DNA of 64,000 bases from Acestrorhynchus altus (GCA_034509495.1 CM067505.1:7453594-7517593); one strand, 5' to 3'; positions 22,951 to 34,985 are shown, numbered from the stretch's first letter. Made by a program: numbers and translations. The notes: a model not told the origin generated them from the letters alone.

Positions 22951-23044
<94 letters not shown>
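22951..23044. repeat. TG dinucleotide microsatellite
   Basis: About 47 TG units with GCG interruptions near 23006-23018. Confidence 0.97.
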
Positions 23045-23710
23045 CTTACTTAGACTTATCCAGTGTACCTGATGAAAAACTGAATGGTTTGACTTCTTAA
23101 AATGAGAAAGAGCTTCAGTGGCTGACCTCTAGATCATGTGGGATATTACTTACATCTGAGGTGTTCAGTATAAATCAAAGGCTTGCATAGTGAGCAACTG
23201 GACTTAGGTTTATGTTTTTTCAAGGACAAGAAATAGTTCAGTACCTGTTTCTTGTAAAATTAGAGAGACCCCAGCAATGAATCTTAATGCAGAAGGAAAC
23301 TGAGGACAAAAAGACCAGTGCAAAGAAGATCATCAAGAGGTCAGTTTCTGTGCCGTGTTGAAAAGATTATGAGGAAAAACTGCAGTTGAGAGGTTTGTTA
23401 CAACTTCATCAAGCAGTTCAGCCACGTTGGGCAGAATAGAAATAGGTTCAAGGATTGTTACGTCAATACCAATATTTCTGAGAATAGGAGTTAAGCTCAT
23501 GTTTTAAAGGCAGTGGGAACAGAATGAAAAAAGTTGAGCTCATGAGGTGGAGGATGAGAACATGGATACTGAAAGGCTAAGAAGTGGGCCAGAAGTAACA
23601 GGTGTAGGTTTAATTGCTAAAGCAGAGAGGTGTCCTGGTCACCAACACCACCACTACTTGATAAAGGAAAGGAAAGCGGACTCACAGGGAAGAGAAAGAA
23701 GGCAGAGGAT
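23045..23710. other. Intergenic, unassigned
   Basis: Purine-rich complex sequence with no protein family match. It may be part of an old transposon, but I cannot name it. Confidence 0.4.
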
Positions 23711-23719
23711 TGGCAGCTG

Positions 23720-24275
23720 AGTCTAGTGAAGTTTCATATCCTAGGATCAGAGTAGCCTACGGAGAACAGATTAACTCTTAGAATGCCAGATCCACTTTTA
23801 GCGGGTCAGGATTCTGTGTGTCATATCTCAGGATCAGAGTAACCTACATACATGATGCAAATATCATAACAAACTCCAAGTTTTAGAGTTTGGTGTATAT
23901 GCTCAACCTGCATGCAGATTCTGACTGATCAGTTAGAGGGGGCAGAAATAATGACATCACTGACCCAGATATTGGGTATAAAATCAGAGGGGAGAGACTG
24001 TTTGCTCTCTTTTTTTTTTTCTTTTTTTTTTTCTCATACAGAGAAGGAATAATACATAAATGACAAACATAATCAAGGATATTCAGGTTTTGTTTGTTTT
24101 TTGTTTATTTACTTATTTTTATTCTGAACTTATTATTATAAATATTCTTGTCTATCTAATCAATACAAATCAGTTCAAATTGCACACAATTCGTCCATTT
24201 TCAGCTCAATAGGCATTTCTGAAATTTCAAGTGTTTTTTAGTTCATATAAGCAAAAAATAAATAAATAAATAAAT

Positions 24276-24318
<43 letters not shown>

Positions 24319-24500
24319 ACAAAATTTCTCTTAATTGTTCATCTCAAATGAAAACCAATGTTAGTAGTCTTCTCAAAATAGTAGTACATGGTATGTGTGA
24401 CTGTCTCTTATAAATACTTTTACAAATTTTGGGCAAATAAAGTACATTAAACTACAAAAACAGACCCTCAAAAATTTAGGGTTCTAAAAGTTAATGTGAT
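23720..24500 (+). repeat. Family D dispersed repeat, copy 2
   Basis: 'tcatatctcaggatcagagt', 'aacctacatacatgat' and 'cataacaaactcc' (23821-23878) match 38907-38955. 'tgaacttattattataaat' and 'tacaaatcagttcaaa' match 39072-39128, and the 3' part matches 13520-13650. The copy contains AAAT (24256-24279) and ATC (24278-24318) microsatellites not present in the others. Confidence 0.6.
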
Positions 24501-24694
24501 GATTTGTCTAAAAAGGCTAATATGGCTTTAAATTTGTCTTGGTAAATAAGTCAATGTTTACATATTAATATCCATTAGCAAACAGTATATGTCTAATATC
24601 TATACAGTCTACAGTATACATTTTTTCCTCTACATTGTTATTGTCTATATAGTACAACAAAAAATGTTTCTTTAAGATTATCATAGAGAAGAGA

Positions 24695-25870
24695 CAGCCA
24701 AGATGGTACCACAAGGTGGCAGCCTGTTGCAGCAGCTCCTGCTGAGTCTTAGGATTTTTGTTTGTTTGTTTGTTTGTTTGTTTTGTCAGAGTTTTTCTTT
24801 TACTTAAATTTATTTTTTGATGGTGATGTGTTAGTTATCATCTTTTTACACAATGGACACCTGACGTGTGGCATTTGTGCTGGTTTTACCACTACTATTC
24901 TCTCTGTTTACAACCATTTCTGGAGAGCCAGTGCAGAGCCATACTCCTATTGATTACTCCAGGGATCAGCTGTTAGTGCTTAGCAACACAGCTGTGCTGC
25001 CAGGAGAGCCATGACTTCCCCATGAGGTGCAGAAGAGAAAGAGCGGCAGCTAGGGTGGAGCACTGTGTTGCACAGAGAAGGTGCTACAAGCCCTTAATAC
25101 TCTCTCTTGTTATGATGATTGCTTCTCAACAAGATGGACAAGCTCATGGTGCTACCATGGCATCAGAGGGAATACCGGCAGTGTAGGCTTTCACCTCATT
25201 TTATCAGACAGGACAGTGGAGAGTGCTAAGAGAGAGAGGCAGATTTGGAGTATTTGTGAAAGATAGATGATGTAATTCTGGGCACATCACTCATAAGAAT
25301 CATAAGAACATTGAACTGTTAGCCATTTGTAACGCAATAGCTGCTAATGCTGATGAGGCTTCTGATGTCCTACACTCAGTTGTGTGCAGACTGCAGACAC
25401 AGCACCAACAAGCCCTCCTTATCTCTAGAGACATTAATCATGCTTCTTCATCCTCCTCTCTGCCCACCATGTGACCTACCACAACAGAGACCTGTTTTAT
25501 GCCAACATAAAGGAGCCATATATCTCTTCACCACATCCTACACTTGGAAGGTCTGACCATAATTTAATTCATCTTCTGAATTGAATTGAATACAAACTCC
25601 TTGTACACAGAGAACAGAGCATGGTGAGGGAATGGTCTAAGAAACCACAGTGTGGGATGAATTGTGTGATCGTAATGGGGAGGACATTGACATTCTCAAT
25701 CAATTATGGACTATGTCAACTTCTGTGTGGAGAAAATGTCCCCACTGAGACCATTCAGTGTTTCTCCAACAACAATCCATGGATAAATCCTGACATAAAG
25801 CCTCTCCTAAAAAATTAGAGGAGGGCATTCAGGCCAGGTGACAAGGATGAGCTTACTATCCCCTTGCTAC
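24695..25870 (+). pseudogene. Non-LTR retrotransposon (L2/CR1-like) ORF2 5' part, endonuclease region
   Basis: Starts 'aagatggtaccacaaggtgg', the usual start of this LINE. Translation shows YSIDYSRDQLLVLSNTAVL, then MDKLMVL-type residues in another frame. Next are HSVVCRLQTQHQQALLISRD with INH (the endonuclease GDFNH box, changed) and MVREWSKKPQC, followed by ETIQCFSNNNPWINPDIKPL. These follow the family order from endonuclease to the linker before the reverse transcriptase. Many stops and frameshifts make it non-functional. Confidence 0.8.
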
Positions 25871-26039
25871 TGTAATAATGTGAAGTTCATAAAGGATTAT
25901 CTTATTTTATATCTTATCTATCTTCATACCAGTTGGATATTTGCTCTTTTAAAACTACCAAACATTAATGAGCTCTTTTTTAAATTAAGCAGAGGGGCCA
26001 TCATTTGTTTATCAAAAAATATGTTTGGAATCTTGTGAA

Positions 26040-26345
26040 AAAGAGGCTTGGAATGTTGTGGATGGGGGTGTTTATTCCAGTGAGGATTTTAGAGCACTGC
26101 TGTGAGAATTTGATTAGTGAGGTCAGGATGTTGGATGATCGCCGCACCAGCTTATCCACATCTCCAACTTATCCAAAAAATAATGAAAGGGGCACCATCA
26201 TTCCTGAGAACACAACTCAATGCTTGGGCTCTTTATACCCCTTAAGTCCATGCCTGGCATTGGGTTCTTGTTTATCTGCTCCAGAGAGTCCTATTGGCAA
26301 CACTTCACTACAGGGTCTAGATAGCTGTGTGTATTTTATAGGTTC
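26040..26345 (-). mobile_element. Family A repeat copy 4
   Basis: On the minus strand: 'ggaatgatggtgcccctttc', 'ggataagttggagatgtgg', 'gatcatccaacatcctgacc', 'tcactaatcaaattctcaca' and 'gcagtgctctaaaatcctca', in family A order. It abuts the TG microsatellite at 26352. Confidence 0.7.
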
Positions 26346-26350
26346 AATAG

Positions 26351-26351
<1 letters not shown>

Positions 26352-26430
<79 letters not shown>
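26352..26430. repeat. GT dinucleotide microsatellite
   Basis: About 39 uninterrupted GT units. Confidence 0.98.
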
Positions 26431-26432
<2 letters not shown>

Positions 26433-26964
26433 TTGCACATCTATGTCAGCAATGGATGCAACGTTAAGTAGCTGAATGGTGTCCACACACACTGGAATAT
26501 ACTATTATCTACTGTGTGTGCAATCTAACACTCTACCAGCAGAGGTCAGGCTTATCCAATGTTTCATTGAAAAGCAGTAGACACCTCATTACTCACATCA
26601 TATTAAAAGTTACTAAACACACTTTAAATACTTGAAACACTTGAAATCATTTTGCAAGACAACAAGTCATGAATGTGGTAAACATAGAATACCCTCAGAG
26701 ACCACTGATAAGAATACTTCACCCTTATGTTTCTTAAAAGCACGTCAGTACATCTGTGCTCGAGGACCTGTCATAATTCTTACTGGCTGCCAATCTCTAG
26801 ATTATCCCTTAAGGAGCCTTGATCCTGCCATCACGACTGTCATAAATATTACACTTTAATCAGATTGAAATTGATTACATAAGAGAGGATGTTTTTCCAT
26901 CCAGCATGTTTTACTGCTGATCAGCATCCAGTCATTCCACACAAAATGAAGATGGATAGTCTCA

Positions 26965-26967
26965 GAC

Positions 26968-27029
<62 letters not shown>

Positions 27030-27169
27030 GGAAATAAATAGAAAGAGAAAAAATGAGTAAAAGAAAAATGAATAAAAGAAGGAAAGAAGAAAAGAGAGAG
27101 ATGAAAGCAAAATAGAATGAAAAAGGAAGATAGAATTAAAAGAGAGACAGAAAACAAAACAAAATGAAA

Positions 27170-27209
<40 letters not shown>

Positions 27210-27386
27210 AGATAAATATAAAGAGACAGAAAGCAAAACAGAATGAAGGAGAAATATAAAAGAAATGAAAAAAAGAAGGAACAGGGAAAAAAGAAATAAA
27301 GAAAAAAATAAGAACAATATAGAGACAGTAAAATAAAGAGAGCAGAAAATGAAATTAAGAAGAGAGAGAGAGAGAGAGAGAGAGCG
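26965..27386. repeat. Polypurine tract with GAAA and GA microsatellites
   Basis: About 420 bp that is almost entirely A/G on the + strand, with pure GAAA runs at about 26969-27029 and 27171-27211 and GA at 27360-27386. The 153-codon minus-strand ORF over it is a Phe/Ser-rich low-complexity artefact. Confidence 0.95.
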
Positions 27387-27389
27387 CTA

Positions 27390-27955
27390 TTCCTGGGGGA
27401 GTCCTATTCCAGAGCTGCCAGAGATATGATCAGCTTATTTCAGGGAGGATAACCGTGGCCATGTCTTCCTGAATGAACTTTGAAAGAAGTAAATTGTAAA
27501 TATTGATTTCTGCAGTGAAGTGTCAGTCTCCTTTAGCTGAGATTATGCCTGTCATCATCTCTGGACTACGAATCCAAACAGTTTCAGAAAGTACGGAGGA
27601 AAAGGGCTCTTGTGCATCTCCTTTGTAGGAACAAGTAAAGAAGGCTTTATGTGAACGCTCATTGAATTTCATCAGATAAACCTGGGAATCACATTGAATT
27701 AAAAAACGAAAACAAACGTGACCCAACACCCAGACAGAGGCTCTTCTGGACACATCTAAGGCTCTAAGACAATCCTCAGCTGGTTCTCAGCATCTGTTTG
27801 CTGTGGTTGAAAAGTGAACTTCAAGCTTAGCTTTGACTTGAAATTAAAACACCATATGACCAAGTTTCCAACTGGATAGAACCTTCATTTAAAGGCATGT
27901 TCACACTCGGACAGTTTACTGCATATGAATTAACCCTCACTTGTGGTGCAATCAC
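27390..27955. other. Intergenic, no gene seen
   Basis: Complex sequence, no repeats of note, no family-like ORF. Confidence 0.45.
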
Positions 27956-27964
27956 CGTTTTAAA

Positions 27965-28320
27965 TACAGTGATATGCAAAAGTTTGGGCACCCCTGTAAA
28001 AGTGAGCAAATGATGGTTTCCAAAAGGCATATTGGAAAAGTTAAACCAGCCTTTAGGGGTGTACTTTGTGCACTACTGGTGCCGGTCCCAAGCCCGGATA
28101 ATCGGGGAGGGTTGCGTCAGGGAGGGCATCCGGAGTAAAAATTGTGTCAACAATATATTACAGATCATAAATATGATGATCCGCTGTGGTGACCCCTGAA
28201 GGGAGCAGCCAAAAGAAGAAGAAGAAGAAGAAGATATTGCATAAGTTAAGGTTTGTATCATTTATAGCTTCAAAATGACAAAATAGAAAAGGGCCTAATG
28301 CTAAATTTGGGTACCTTTCA
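27965..28320 (+). mobile_element. MITE-like repeat interrupted by an RTE-like insertion
   Basis: 'gcaaaagtttgggcacccct' at 27976 is a common terminal string of fish DNA-transposon repeats. The repeat resumes after the insert ('ataagttaaggtttg...gcctaatgctaaatttggg'). Confidence 0.6.
28045..28233 (+). mobile_element. RTE-like LINE 3' end with AAG tail
   Basis: Contains 'ggtgccggtcccaagcccgg', 'ataatcggggagggttgcgt', 'gggagggcatccgg' and 'gatccgctgtggtgacccct', then 'gaagggagcagcc' and an AAG microsatellite tail. This is a familiar 3' end of a fish retroelement. It is flanked by ATATTG-NNN-AAGTTAA-type direct repeats at 28029-28044 and 28234-28249. An inverse short copy is at 40971-41031. Confidence 0.75.
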
Positions 28321-28399
28321 TGGACAATATTCTGAAACACTCCTCCCATGTGTGCTCAAGTGCTGAAGAGGTGTAATCAAACCACATCTGCTGAATGGA

Positions 28400-29000
28400 G
28401 GACAAAAGTGTTTACCACTTTGCTACACACTGACATGCCAATGTCATGGGATAGCACTATGTAAATTGATTTTGAAGTGGCATTACATTAAGGGGGCAAC
28501 TTGGGAATGCCCAAGTTATGAGGTATTATCTGAGTGAGGTTTGTGAGGGAGATTTTTCAGAGCTTGAGCAAGGCATGGTGGTGGGTGTCAGATGGGTTTT
28601 AAAATGTGGGCAATACAACAAAGAACCAGTTCTGGACATATTGGGCCTAGTTGCTCAGTGCATTATTCTGCTGGAATATCCCATCATTGTGGGTGAACCT
28701 CAAGACCATGAAGGGTTGCAAATGACCACCAAGCAGTAAAACATAGAGGGTACTAGCCAGCCTGGTGAACACCCCACACCAGTATGGAACCTCCACCACC
28801 CTTCACAGTGCCTTGTTGGCAACAGGGGTCCACAGCTTCATGGGGTCTGAGCCCATGACAAGTCAACATGTATGTGATTTCTGCCACTGCACTGTCCACT
28901 CTGGGTGATCATGCCTTGTGTTACATATTCCCAGTATACCCATAATGTCCACTCAACTTTGGAAATGCAATAATCCACCCATTTGGCACCTACTATTATA
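28400..29000 (+). mobile_element. Tc1-like related remnant, 5' part and noncoding body
   Basis: 'ctacacactgacatgccaat' and 'gtcatgggatagcactatgt' (28422-28462) match 58008-58048, the 5' part of the Tc1-like element there. The following stretch ('tctgctggaatatcccatca', 'ggaacctccaccacccttca') belongs to a common fish transposon remnant. No intact ORF. Confidence 0.6.
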
Positions 29001-29162
29001 CCTTGCTCAGCTCCAGTAATTCACGTTGCCTTGCACATAATTCACATGTTCAACCATCACTCACAAGATGCAGATTCAAAGCTCCAAGTGTCAGTAAGCA
29101 AAGAGATCTGACAGAACCATGAAAACAAGGCAGAGCCTCGGCCTATTCTCCGAGAATACAGA

Positions 29163-29275
29163 GGTTCTCAGTCTTGGTCCTGGAGTACCACTGCCCTGCT
29201 TGCTTTAGAGGCGTCACTAATTCCAACACACAGCACATAGGGCAGCGGTACTCCAGAACCAGGATTGAGAACCAC
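29163..29275. mobile_element. Short fold-back MITE
   Basis: 'ggttctcagtcttggtcctg' and, at the other end, the reverse complement 'ggttctcaatcctggttctg' form a hairpin. The adjoining 'gagtaccactgccct' pairs with 'agggcagcggtactc'. Same family as 18468-18646. Confidence 0.8.
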
Positions 29276-29689
29276 AGCCCTAAGAGACACTCAAAACTTT
29301 CTCGAGTTAATAGCGCCCCCTTGTGGAGAAACCTCATGTCTGCTTTTAGTTCTTAATCTTTTTGTGTTTGTTTAATTGACCACAGAGTGCATTTACATAA
29401 TGATCCATCACACAACTTTCATTGGACCACTTTTCATTTACATTATATTATTTTATTATTATATTATTTTTCTGAAATGTGACCATTGTGAACATGTGAC
29501 ATACCAGAGTGAATAAATATAAACTAAGGTGAGCTGGTCAGGTTCACCAGGAAGGGGGGTATCAGAAGTATCTCTAAAGAATTTCGTCTGAATTTATGCT
29601 CTTATGTGTGAAGTCACATTGAGTTCTCTAGTGCCACATAAAGAAGTGCAGACTTCTTATTTAATTCTTTGCAGACACCTTCAGCAAGA

Positions 29690-30150
29690 TTTAACTGACC
29701 CGCTCTGTTGACCTCAAATTTAATAATGATTAGCGACAAGGGGCCACTCAAGCATGCAAACAACGAGCCTTTCCTTTCCTCCTAACCAGCAAATGTTGAT
29801 CGCCCATCGTTTGGCCCAAAACTGAGCAAACGCGTCCTTTTTCGCAGCCTCCACAATTCACTCATGTACTGACGTTTTATTGTGAGCAACAGCCAAAGTG
29901 CCAGCAATGGCACTTTGTTTTGTTAGCATGTGCACATCCAGGTCTCATAACATTAGGTCCAATCAATGCACTGCTCTTTTGAATTACTGCTCGTGGGCCA
30001 CGCTCGGGAAGGCTCATTTGCCAGCGGTCGATAGTGGAGAGGGATTGGGTGCAGATGGAGCAGTACATCAAGCCAGTCTTGATGGGGAAATCATTGAGGT
30101 CAGTGCTGAGGAGGCTGGAGGTTATCAGAGGTAGTTAGACTCCTGCAACT
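29690..30150. other. Complex block, conserved-noncoding-like
   Basis: Non-repetitive, balanced composition with ATTAGC/TAATGATTAG homeodomain-type cores near 29721-29735. No supported ORF: the 78-codon ORF at 29898 lacks splice sites and similarity. Confidence 0.3.
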
Positions 30151-30349
30151 CCACGGCCTGTAGAACAGAGGAGAGCAGAGGGAAAAGCTACCTTCTGGGC
30201 TCTACCTTTAACTTGCTGGGCTAAGAAATATGTCCAGCATACTTGGTCTTTCATTAGGCTAGCTGTCGCCGGCTTGCGTCTCAGTGCACACTAGATACTC
30301 AGAGTTTCAGACAGAGCCTTTTCTGAATATTTGAGGGCTCTGAATGAAA

Positions 30350-31085
30350 TGGGGCACCTGGGCCGAAGCGGTTACTCCTTCACATCCCATTGTTTTGTAT
30401 GCGATACATTTGTGTGAATATGAAATAAAACATGATAAAGCAATGAATAACAAACTACAATGGAAATATAGACCCTGGAATAATAGAAATGTATCCAATA
30501 CACAACAAATTAACTAAATATGTGTGTAAAATTACAGATTTCTTGCCTAAAAAAAGTTACATAAATAACCTTATAATAGTCTTTTTCTTGGGCTAATTAG
30601 CAACAACCCTGTTTTAAGGTTTTGCTTAAGGTCTTCTTTGTCTTTCTTTGAGTCTACATATTTTCCCCAGGGGAAAGCTCCAGCATAAACAAGGCCAACA
30701 TAAAGTAAACAGGACAGCATAAGATGTAGCAAAAGGTTGCAGATTCATATTCACTTTTTTTTTTTTTTCCAGACAATATTTTTTGTCCTTGAGATCTTGA
30801 AGGAGCTCGAGAATGCTGTATGAAAACTGTATTTTGCTTGGTATAGTTGAATAATATAAGCTTGGTACATGAAAATACCATACCATATGTACTCATTCAA
30901 AAGCAAAATCCACATGTAAAACCTGTGTAAAATGAAGCTGTAAACACTTGTGGAAGCCTTTCAGTGCTAAACACAATGGTAACATCAGGAGAACATGGAA
31001 CTGAGACTGAAAAGGTCATCGCTTGAAGCAGGGCCAACCGGAGTGAGAGCCACTGCAGGTATCCTTGAAACATGCGCACAATGAA
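30350..31085. other. Intergenic, no gene seen
   Basis: AT-rich sequence with one short T run (30756-30768). Confidence 0.45.
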
Positions 31086-31089
31086 CTTT

Positions 31090-31412
31090 AGAGTTAGGCC
31101 TATATACTGTATACTGTAAATCAGGAAGAATGGGCACACAATGATCTGAGCCACTTTAATGATGGCCACAGATTAGATGATTGCATCAGCGCATCTCCAA
31201 AAGATCAGGCAAAAAGGAGGGGTGTACCTGGTATGAGGTGGTCAGCACTGAAAGTGGTCCAAAGGAAAAAAAAAAACAATGAACCATCAACCCAAGGTTC
31301 ACTGATGCAAACCCATCTTCGCATCCCAGCTTACAGGATTTTACAAGAACTTAAAGATTAGCTGTTAACGTCTTGGTGCCAGATACCACAGGAGAAATTC
31401 AGAGGTTGGGAA
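31090..31412 (+). mobile_element. Tc1/mariner-like fragment
   Basis: Shares 'caggaagaatgggcacacaa', 'gatctgagccactttaatga', 'agcgcatctccaaaagatc', 'gtggtcagcactgaaagtgg', 'tccaaaggaa' and 'acgtcttggtgccagatacc' with the element family at 17478-18365 and 55830-56825. Terminal repeats are missing. Confidence 0.75.
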
Positions 31413-31499
31413 CATTACTCATTACTCTTCATCTAGACTTTGATCTTGAGTTGAGCTTCTAATACTTGAAGGTCAGGGCAAATCTTTTTCTCTTTAGCC

Positions 31500-32130
31500 C
31501 AGGTAAGATGTTTCTGACGTTGTCTCCGGTTCTGATATAGCACTTGATGTCTTCTTGCAGGATGTTAACAGGATGTCGAATCACCTAGTCACTTGGTTTG
31601 ACAGCAGGTTCCATGTTTTTAATGTTAGCAAGAACAATGGGATATGCTTTGATGGGACGATAAGCGCAGCATTTGTCTTCAAACCAATTACCATGGAAGG
31701 GCAGGCAGTGGACAAGTTGATTATTTTGAATACTTGGGAACATTATTTGACAGTAGACTCACTTTTCAGATTGATGTGCATTAGGCTCTCTCTTTTCTGG
31801 AAGTTTGAGGAGTTTTAAAACCCGCAAGCACACCTTGATCATGGTGTACAAGTTACTTATTGGGAGTGTTGTCAGTTTTAACACTGCATATTGGTTCAGG
31901 AACCTCTCCGTTAAACACAGGAACAAGCTGGCCCAGGCGGTGAACCAGACCAGTAAGATCATTGGACACAAACTACTGTCAGTGCAGGACTTATATATCC
32001 AATCCATAACCAATATGGCAATTCAGGTCTACAGTGTCCCAACTCATCATCTTCAAACATCATTCCAGTTGCTGCCATAAGGAGACAGAAGGTCCTACTA
32101 TCTAGAAAGGACACAAAAACCCACTTGTGT
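31500..32130 (+). pseudogene. Non-LTR retrotransposon RT C-terminal fragment
   Basis: Frame 31555-31818 starts MQDVNRMSNHLVTWFDS, then has NVSKNNG and PITMEGQAVDKLIILNTW. A frameshift near 31805 continues LRSFKTRKHTLIMVYKLL, then SVVSFNTAYWFRNLSVKHRN, and SKIIGHKLLSVQDLY. The same order (NTSK..., the LGVHI-type strand, a CWFGNLS-type box, SLQDLY) is usual for the C-terminal half of fish L2/Rex-like ORF2. It lacks the RT catalytic core upstream and is broken. Confidence 0.8.
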
Positions 32131-32179
32131 CTTCTTCTGTGAACACAGGGAGATGATTAACAATGTATTTATATATTTG

Positions 32180-32640
32180 TATGTATTTTTTGCCAGACAG
32201 AAATGATAATAGGAACGCTGAAGCTGGAGCCCCTTTCCTGAAGATGCCTGTGCATGGTGGCTCTTGATCCACTGACACCATCCTCACTCAATTCCTTGTT
32301 CCTGAGTTCTTGAACAGACATTGGTGATCAGACTTTTCCCAAGGCTGTAGTCATCCGTGTTTCTCCTGTACCTCTTCCCATCACATCTTCCACCCTTTTC
32401 AGCAAAGACCTTCTGTGGCTGACCTTTCATACAGAGGGTGTCAATGATTATCTTCTGGGCATCTATCAGGTCGGCAGTCTTTGCCATGACTGTGGATGTG
32501 TGTGCTGAATAAGACACGGTAAAGAAAATATTCTAATCATTTGAGAGTCTGGAGTTGTGAGCTGTAGGCCATTCTGACGAAAAGTAAAACATAAAAGACT
32601 TGAAATATTTCATTTGACATGTAACACAACATCTATGGCT
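32180..32640 (-). mobile_element. DNA-transposon-like dispersed repeat
   Basis: 'tcaatgattatcttctgggc', 'atctatcaggtcggcagtct' and 'ttgccatgactgtg', followed by 'atattctaatcatttgagag' and 'cttgaaatatttca', match a repeat type widespread in fish. The last part is family C. No ORF of note. Confidence 0.5.
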
Positions 32641-34985
32641 AGAATTCCTATTCTACGTTTTAGGGCATTAATGAGTGTCTGACATAGTTTATCCCTATGT
32701 AGTGCACTAATGAGGGAATAGGGATGCATTTCAATCACAGCCTATGACAAACTTTTTTTTTAAATTAAAAACAAAGATTAAAATATTTGGATCTACACTT
32801 GTATTTCAGTTGTGGGAATGTCATTGCCTCTAACTTGTGCAGTCACTTGCCAAAACACTTTGTCCATTATGCCCAATTGATTGGATTGTGTTGACAGGAT
32901 TTAGGATGGATTTTTTTCTGTTTTGGTAAATGACTGCGGTAAGCAGCTGTGTTTGGACCTCTGTTTAAATGATTAACGTGAAGGACAGTGCCTGAAGCAC
33001 CATGTGTCCTTTAATTACCATTTACATACTAGGTTAATCATTTTTGGCCTCTTCAATTCCTCATTCTTTGTGTCGATGCCGCTCTGCTAAAGTGGTGCTG
33101 ATTTAGGATGATCGAAGCTCAAATGGTCATCGTATTTTACACCGTGTTTGGTTTTGAGCCAAATTCAATTAGTACCAAGAACAAATGGGCTGCTGCTAAT
33201 TGGTCAGCAACTCTAATTTGTTTTCTACATACTTGTTAATGATAATACAATGAAAATTTATGTTCATAAAGATGTGCTGCAGAGTTTGTAAGTAATTTCA
33301 TTGCATTAGTCAATATTTGATGGTGGTACTGGTGTAAAGCATGTTATAGGTGGCAAAAACAGTTATTTTGGGCGCTAATCATGTTAATGTTTCCTAATCA
33401 GCTATTTTGCGTCCAATAAAATAAGAAAGTAAAAGCTGCCTGGAGTCATCAAAAATCAATCAAAAGACTGTATTCTCACTGTATAAGTTTATTCCATTAT
33501 TTTGCATCCCTTAGTATTTACTCCTGATCAAATTACTGCAAACTTTACACGTGGATTAACATCTTAATATGACTTCATAATAAAGTAACAAATTAATTTC
33601 AAATGAAATTGACTTCTATTAACTGAACCAATTGATTAACATCTTAATTCTTGAAAAAAAAAACAAACAAACCATAAAATCTGAAGCTTAGAAAGTCAAA
33701 AAAATAATGCTATGTAAATGAAATTGCTATGAAGTTACATTTATTTCCAGTAAAATACCTGATTGTTTGAAAAATTGTTAGCAAATTTGACTAAAATGTT
33801 TTAGCAATTTATGTTTTTTCGTATGGACGCACCTACAAGTACTATGCCCTCAATTTGTTGCCCCCAAATGTTCAGCAGTAGTTTGTATAAAATATATTCT
33901 GCTGCTATCTTTCAGAAAATAGAACGAATATCCATGTTCCACCATAATGATAAAATGATGTGCCTGTCTAAGGCTTCTGTCTTTAGCTTGCTCTGTCTTC
34001 TCTCTCACTCTCCCCCTCTCTGGTGCCACGTTTGCCCTTTCCCACAAAAAGACAATATGAGTGTCAGATTTATGGCCTCCTAAAAACAAGCTGACCTGGT
34101 TTCATCAGCCGTTGCACACCCCGGGCACGTAACAATGACAAAGTGAGAATGTTTCCTCACGATTAGCAGAAAGGGTTGCGGTTAATTAGTCAGATCTACG
34201 TTTATTGTTCCATTTGCACATTTTGGACAGACTGATCGTTATTAATTAGGGTCACCGTTCCAAATGAGGTGAACAAGAAGGCCCTACAGCCATATGAAGC
34301 GCGCCGGAACCCAGCTTCCAATTACCTCTGCAAGGCATTTAGTGCTGTAAAGCACTGGCACCATCTAAAAGCTGCATTAGAATTAAAGAGGCATGCTCAT
34401 AAACCCTCTGATCATGGCTTTAACAGGCTCACTGGGTTTATAAGGAGTGCTATTTGATAATACTCTGCTAATGCATTTTTAAGTGGCCCTTTACGCCCTC
34501 GCCACCCAATAAAGTGGCTTAAAGACTCTTAACAGGAGGGCACTGAACCTAATAGCAATATTAGGATTGCAGGGATTTGGGATTTCATGCATTAGGAGAG
34601 AATCCAGAATGAAAACTCTGAAGGACCTTTGTTGGTTCCTCTTTTATGATATATTATCTGGTTCATTAAATGTCTTTGGGTTCTAGCTACCTTATAGTTT
34701 GTCTATAGGGTAATTGATGTTCTGTACATAGCTGTACATAGCCAACTTAACCAATTTAATAATTTTCATTTCACACCCACTAGCTATGCCTTTCTCTATC
34801 ACACATCCCTGCTAGGGCTGGGAGGGTGAGATGAAGCGTGAAGTCAGTCAACTGACACAACATCCTTGGGAATTGATATAGCAAGACGGTTCTATACAAC
34901 TTGTTCTTTTGTTTCTAGAACCATATGCTTAGACCATCTAGAAATCTTTATATTTTAGACAATACAAGGATTTATCAGCTCAGTT
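32641..34985. other. Gene-free, with conserved-noncoding-like blocks
   Basis: Bases 32990-33245 and 34150-34535 are complex and repeat-free, with several TAATTA/ATTAATTA cores. Between them is AT-rich unremarkable sequence. No coding exon recognised. Confidence 0.35.

Noticed and set aside
26856..27317. 153-codon Phe/Ser/Leu-rich ORF
   Set aside because: Complement of the GAAA polypurine tract, not a protein.
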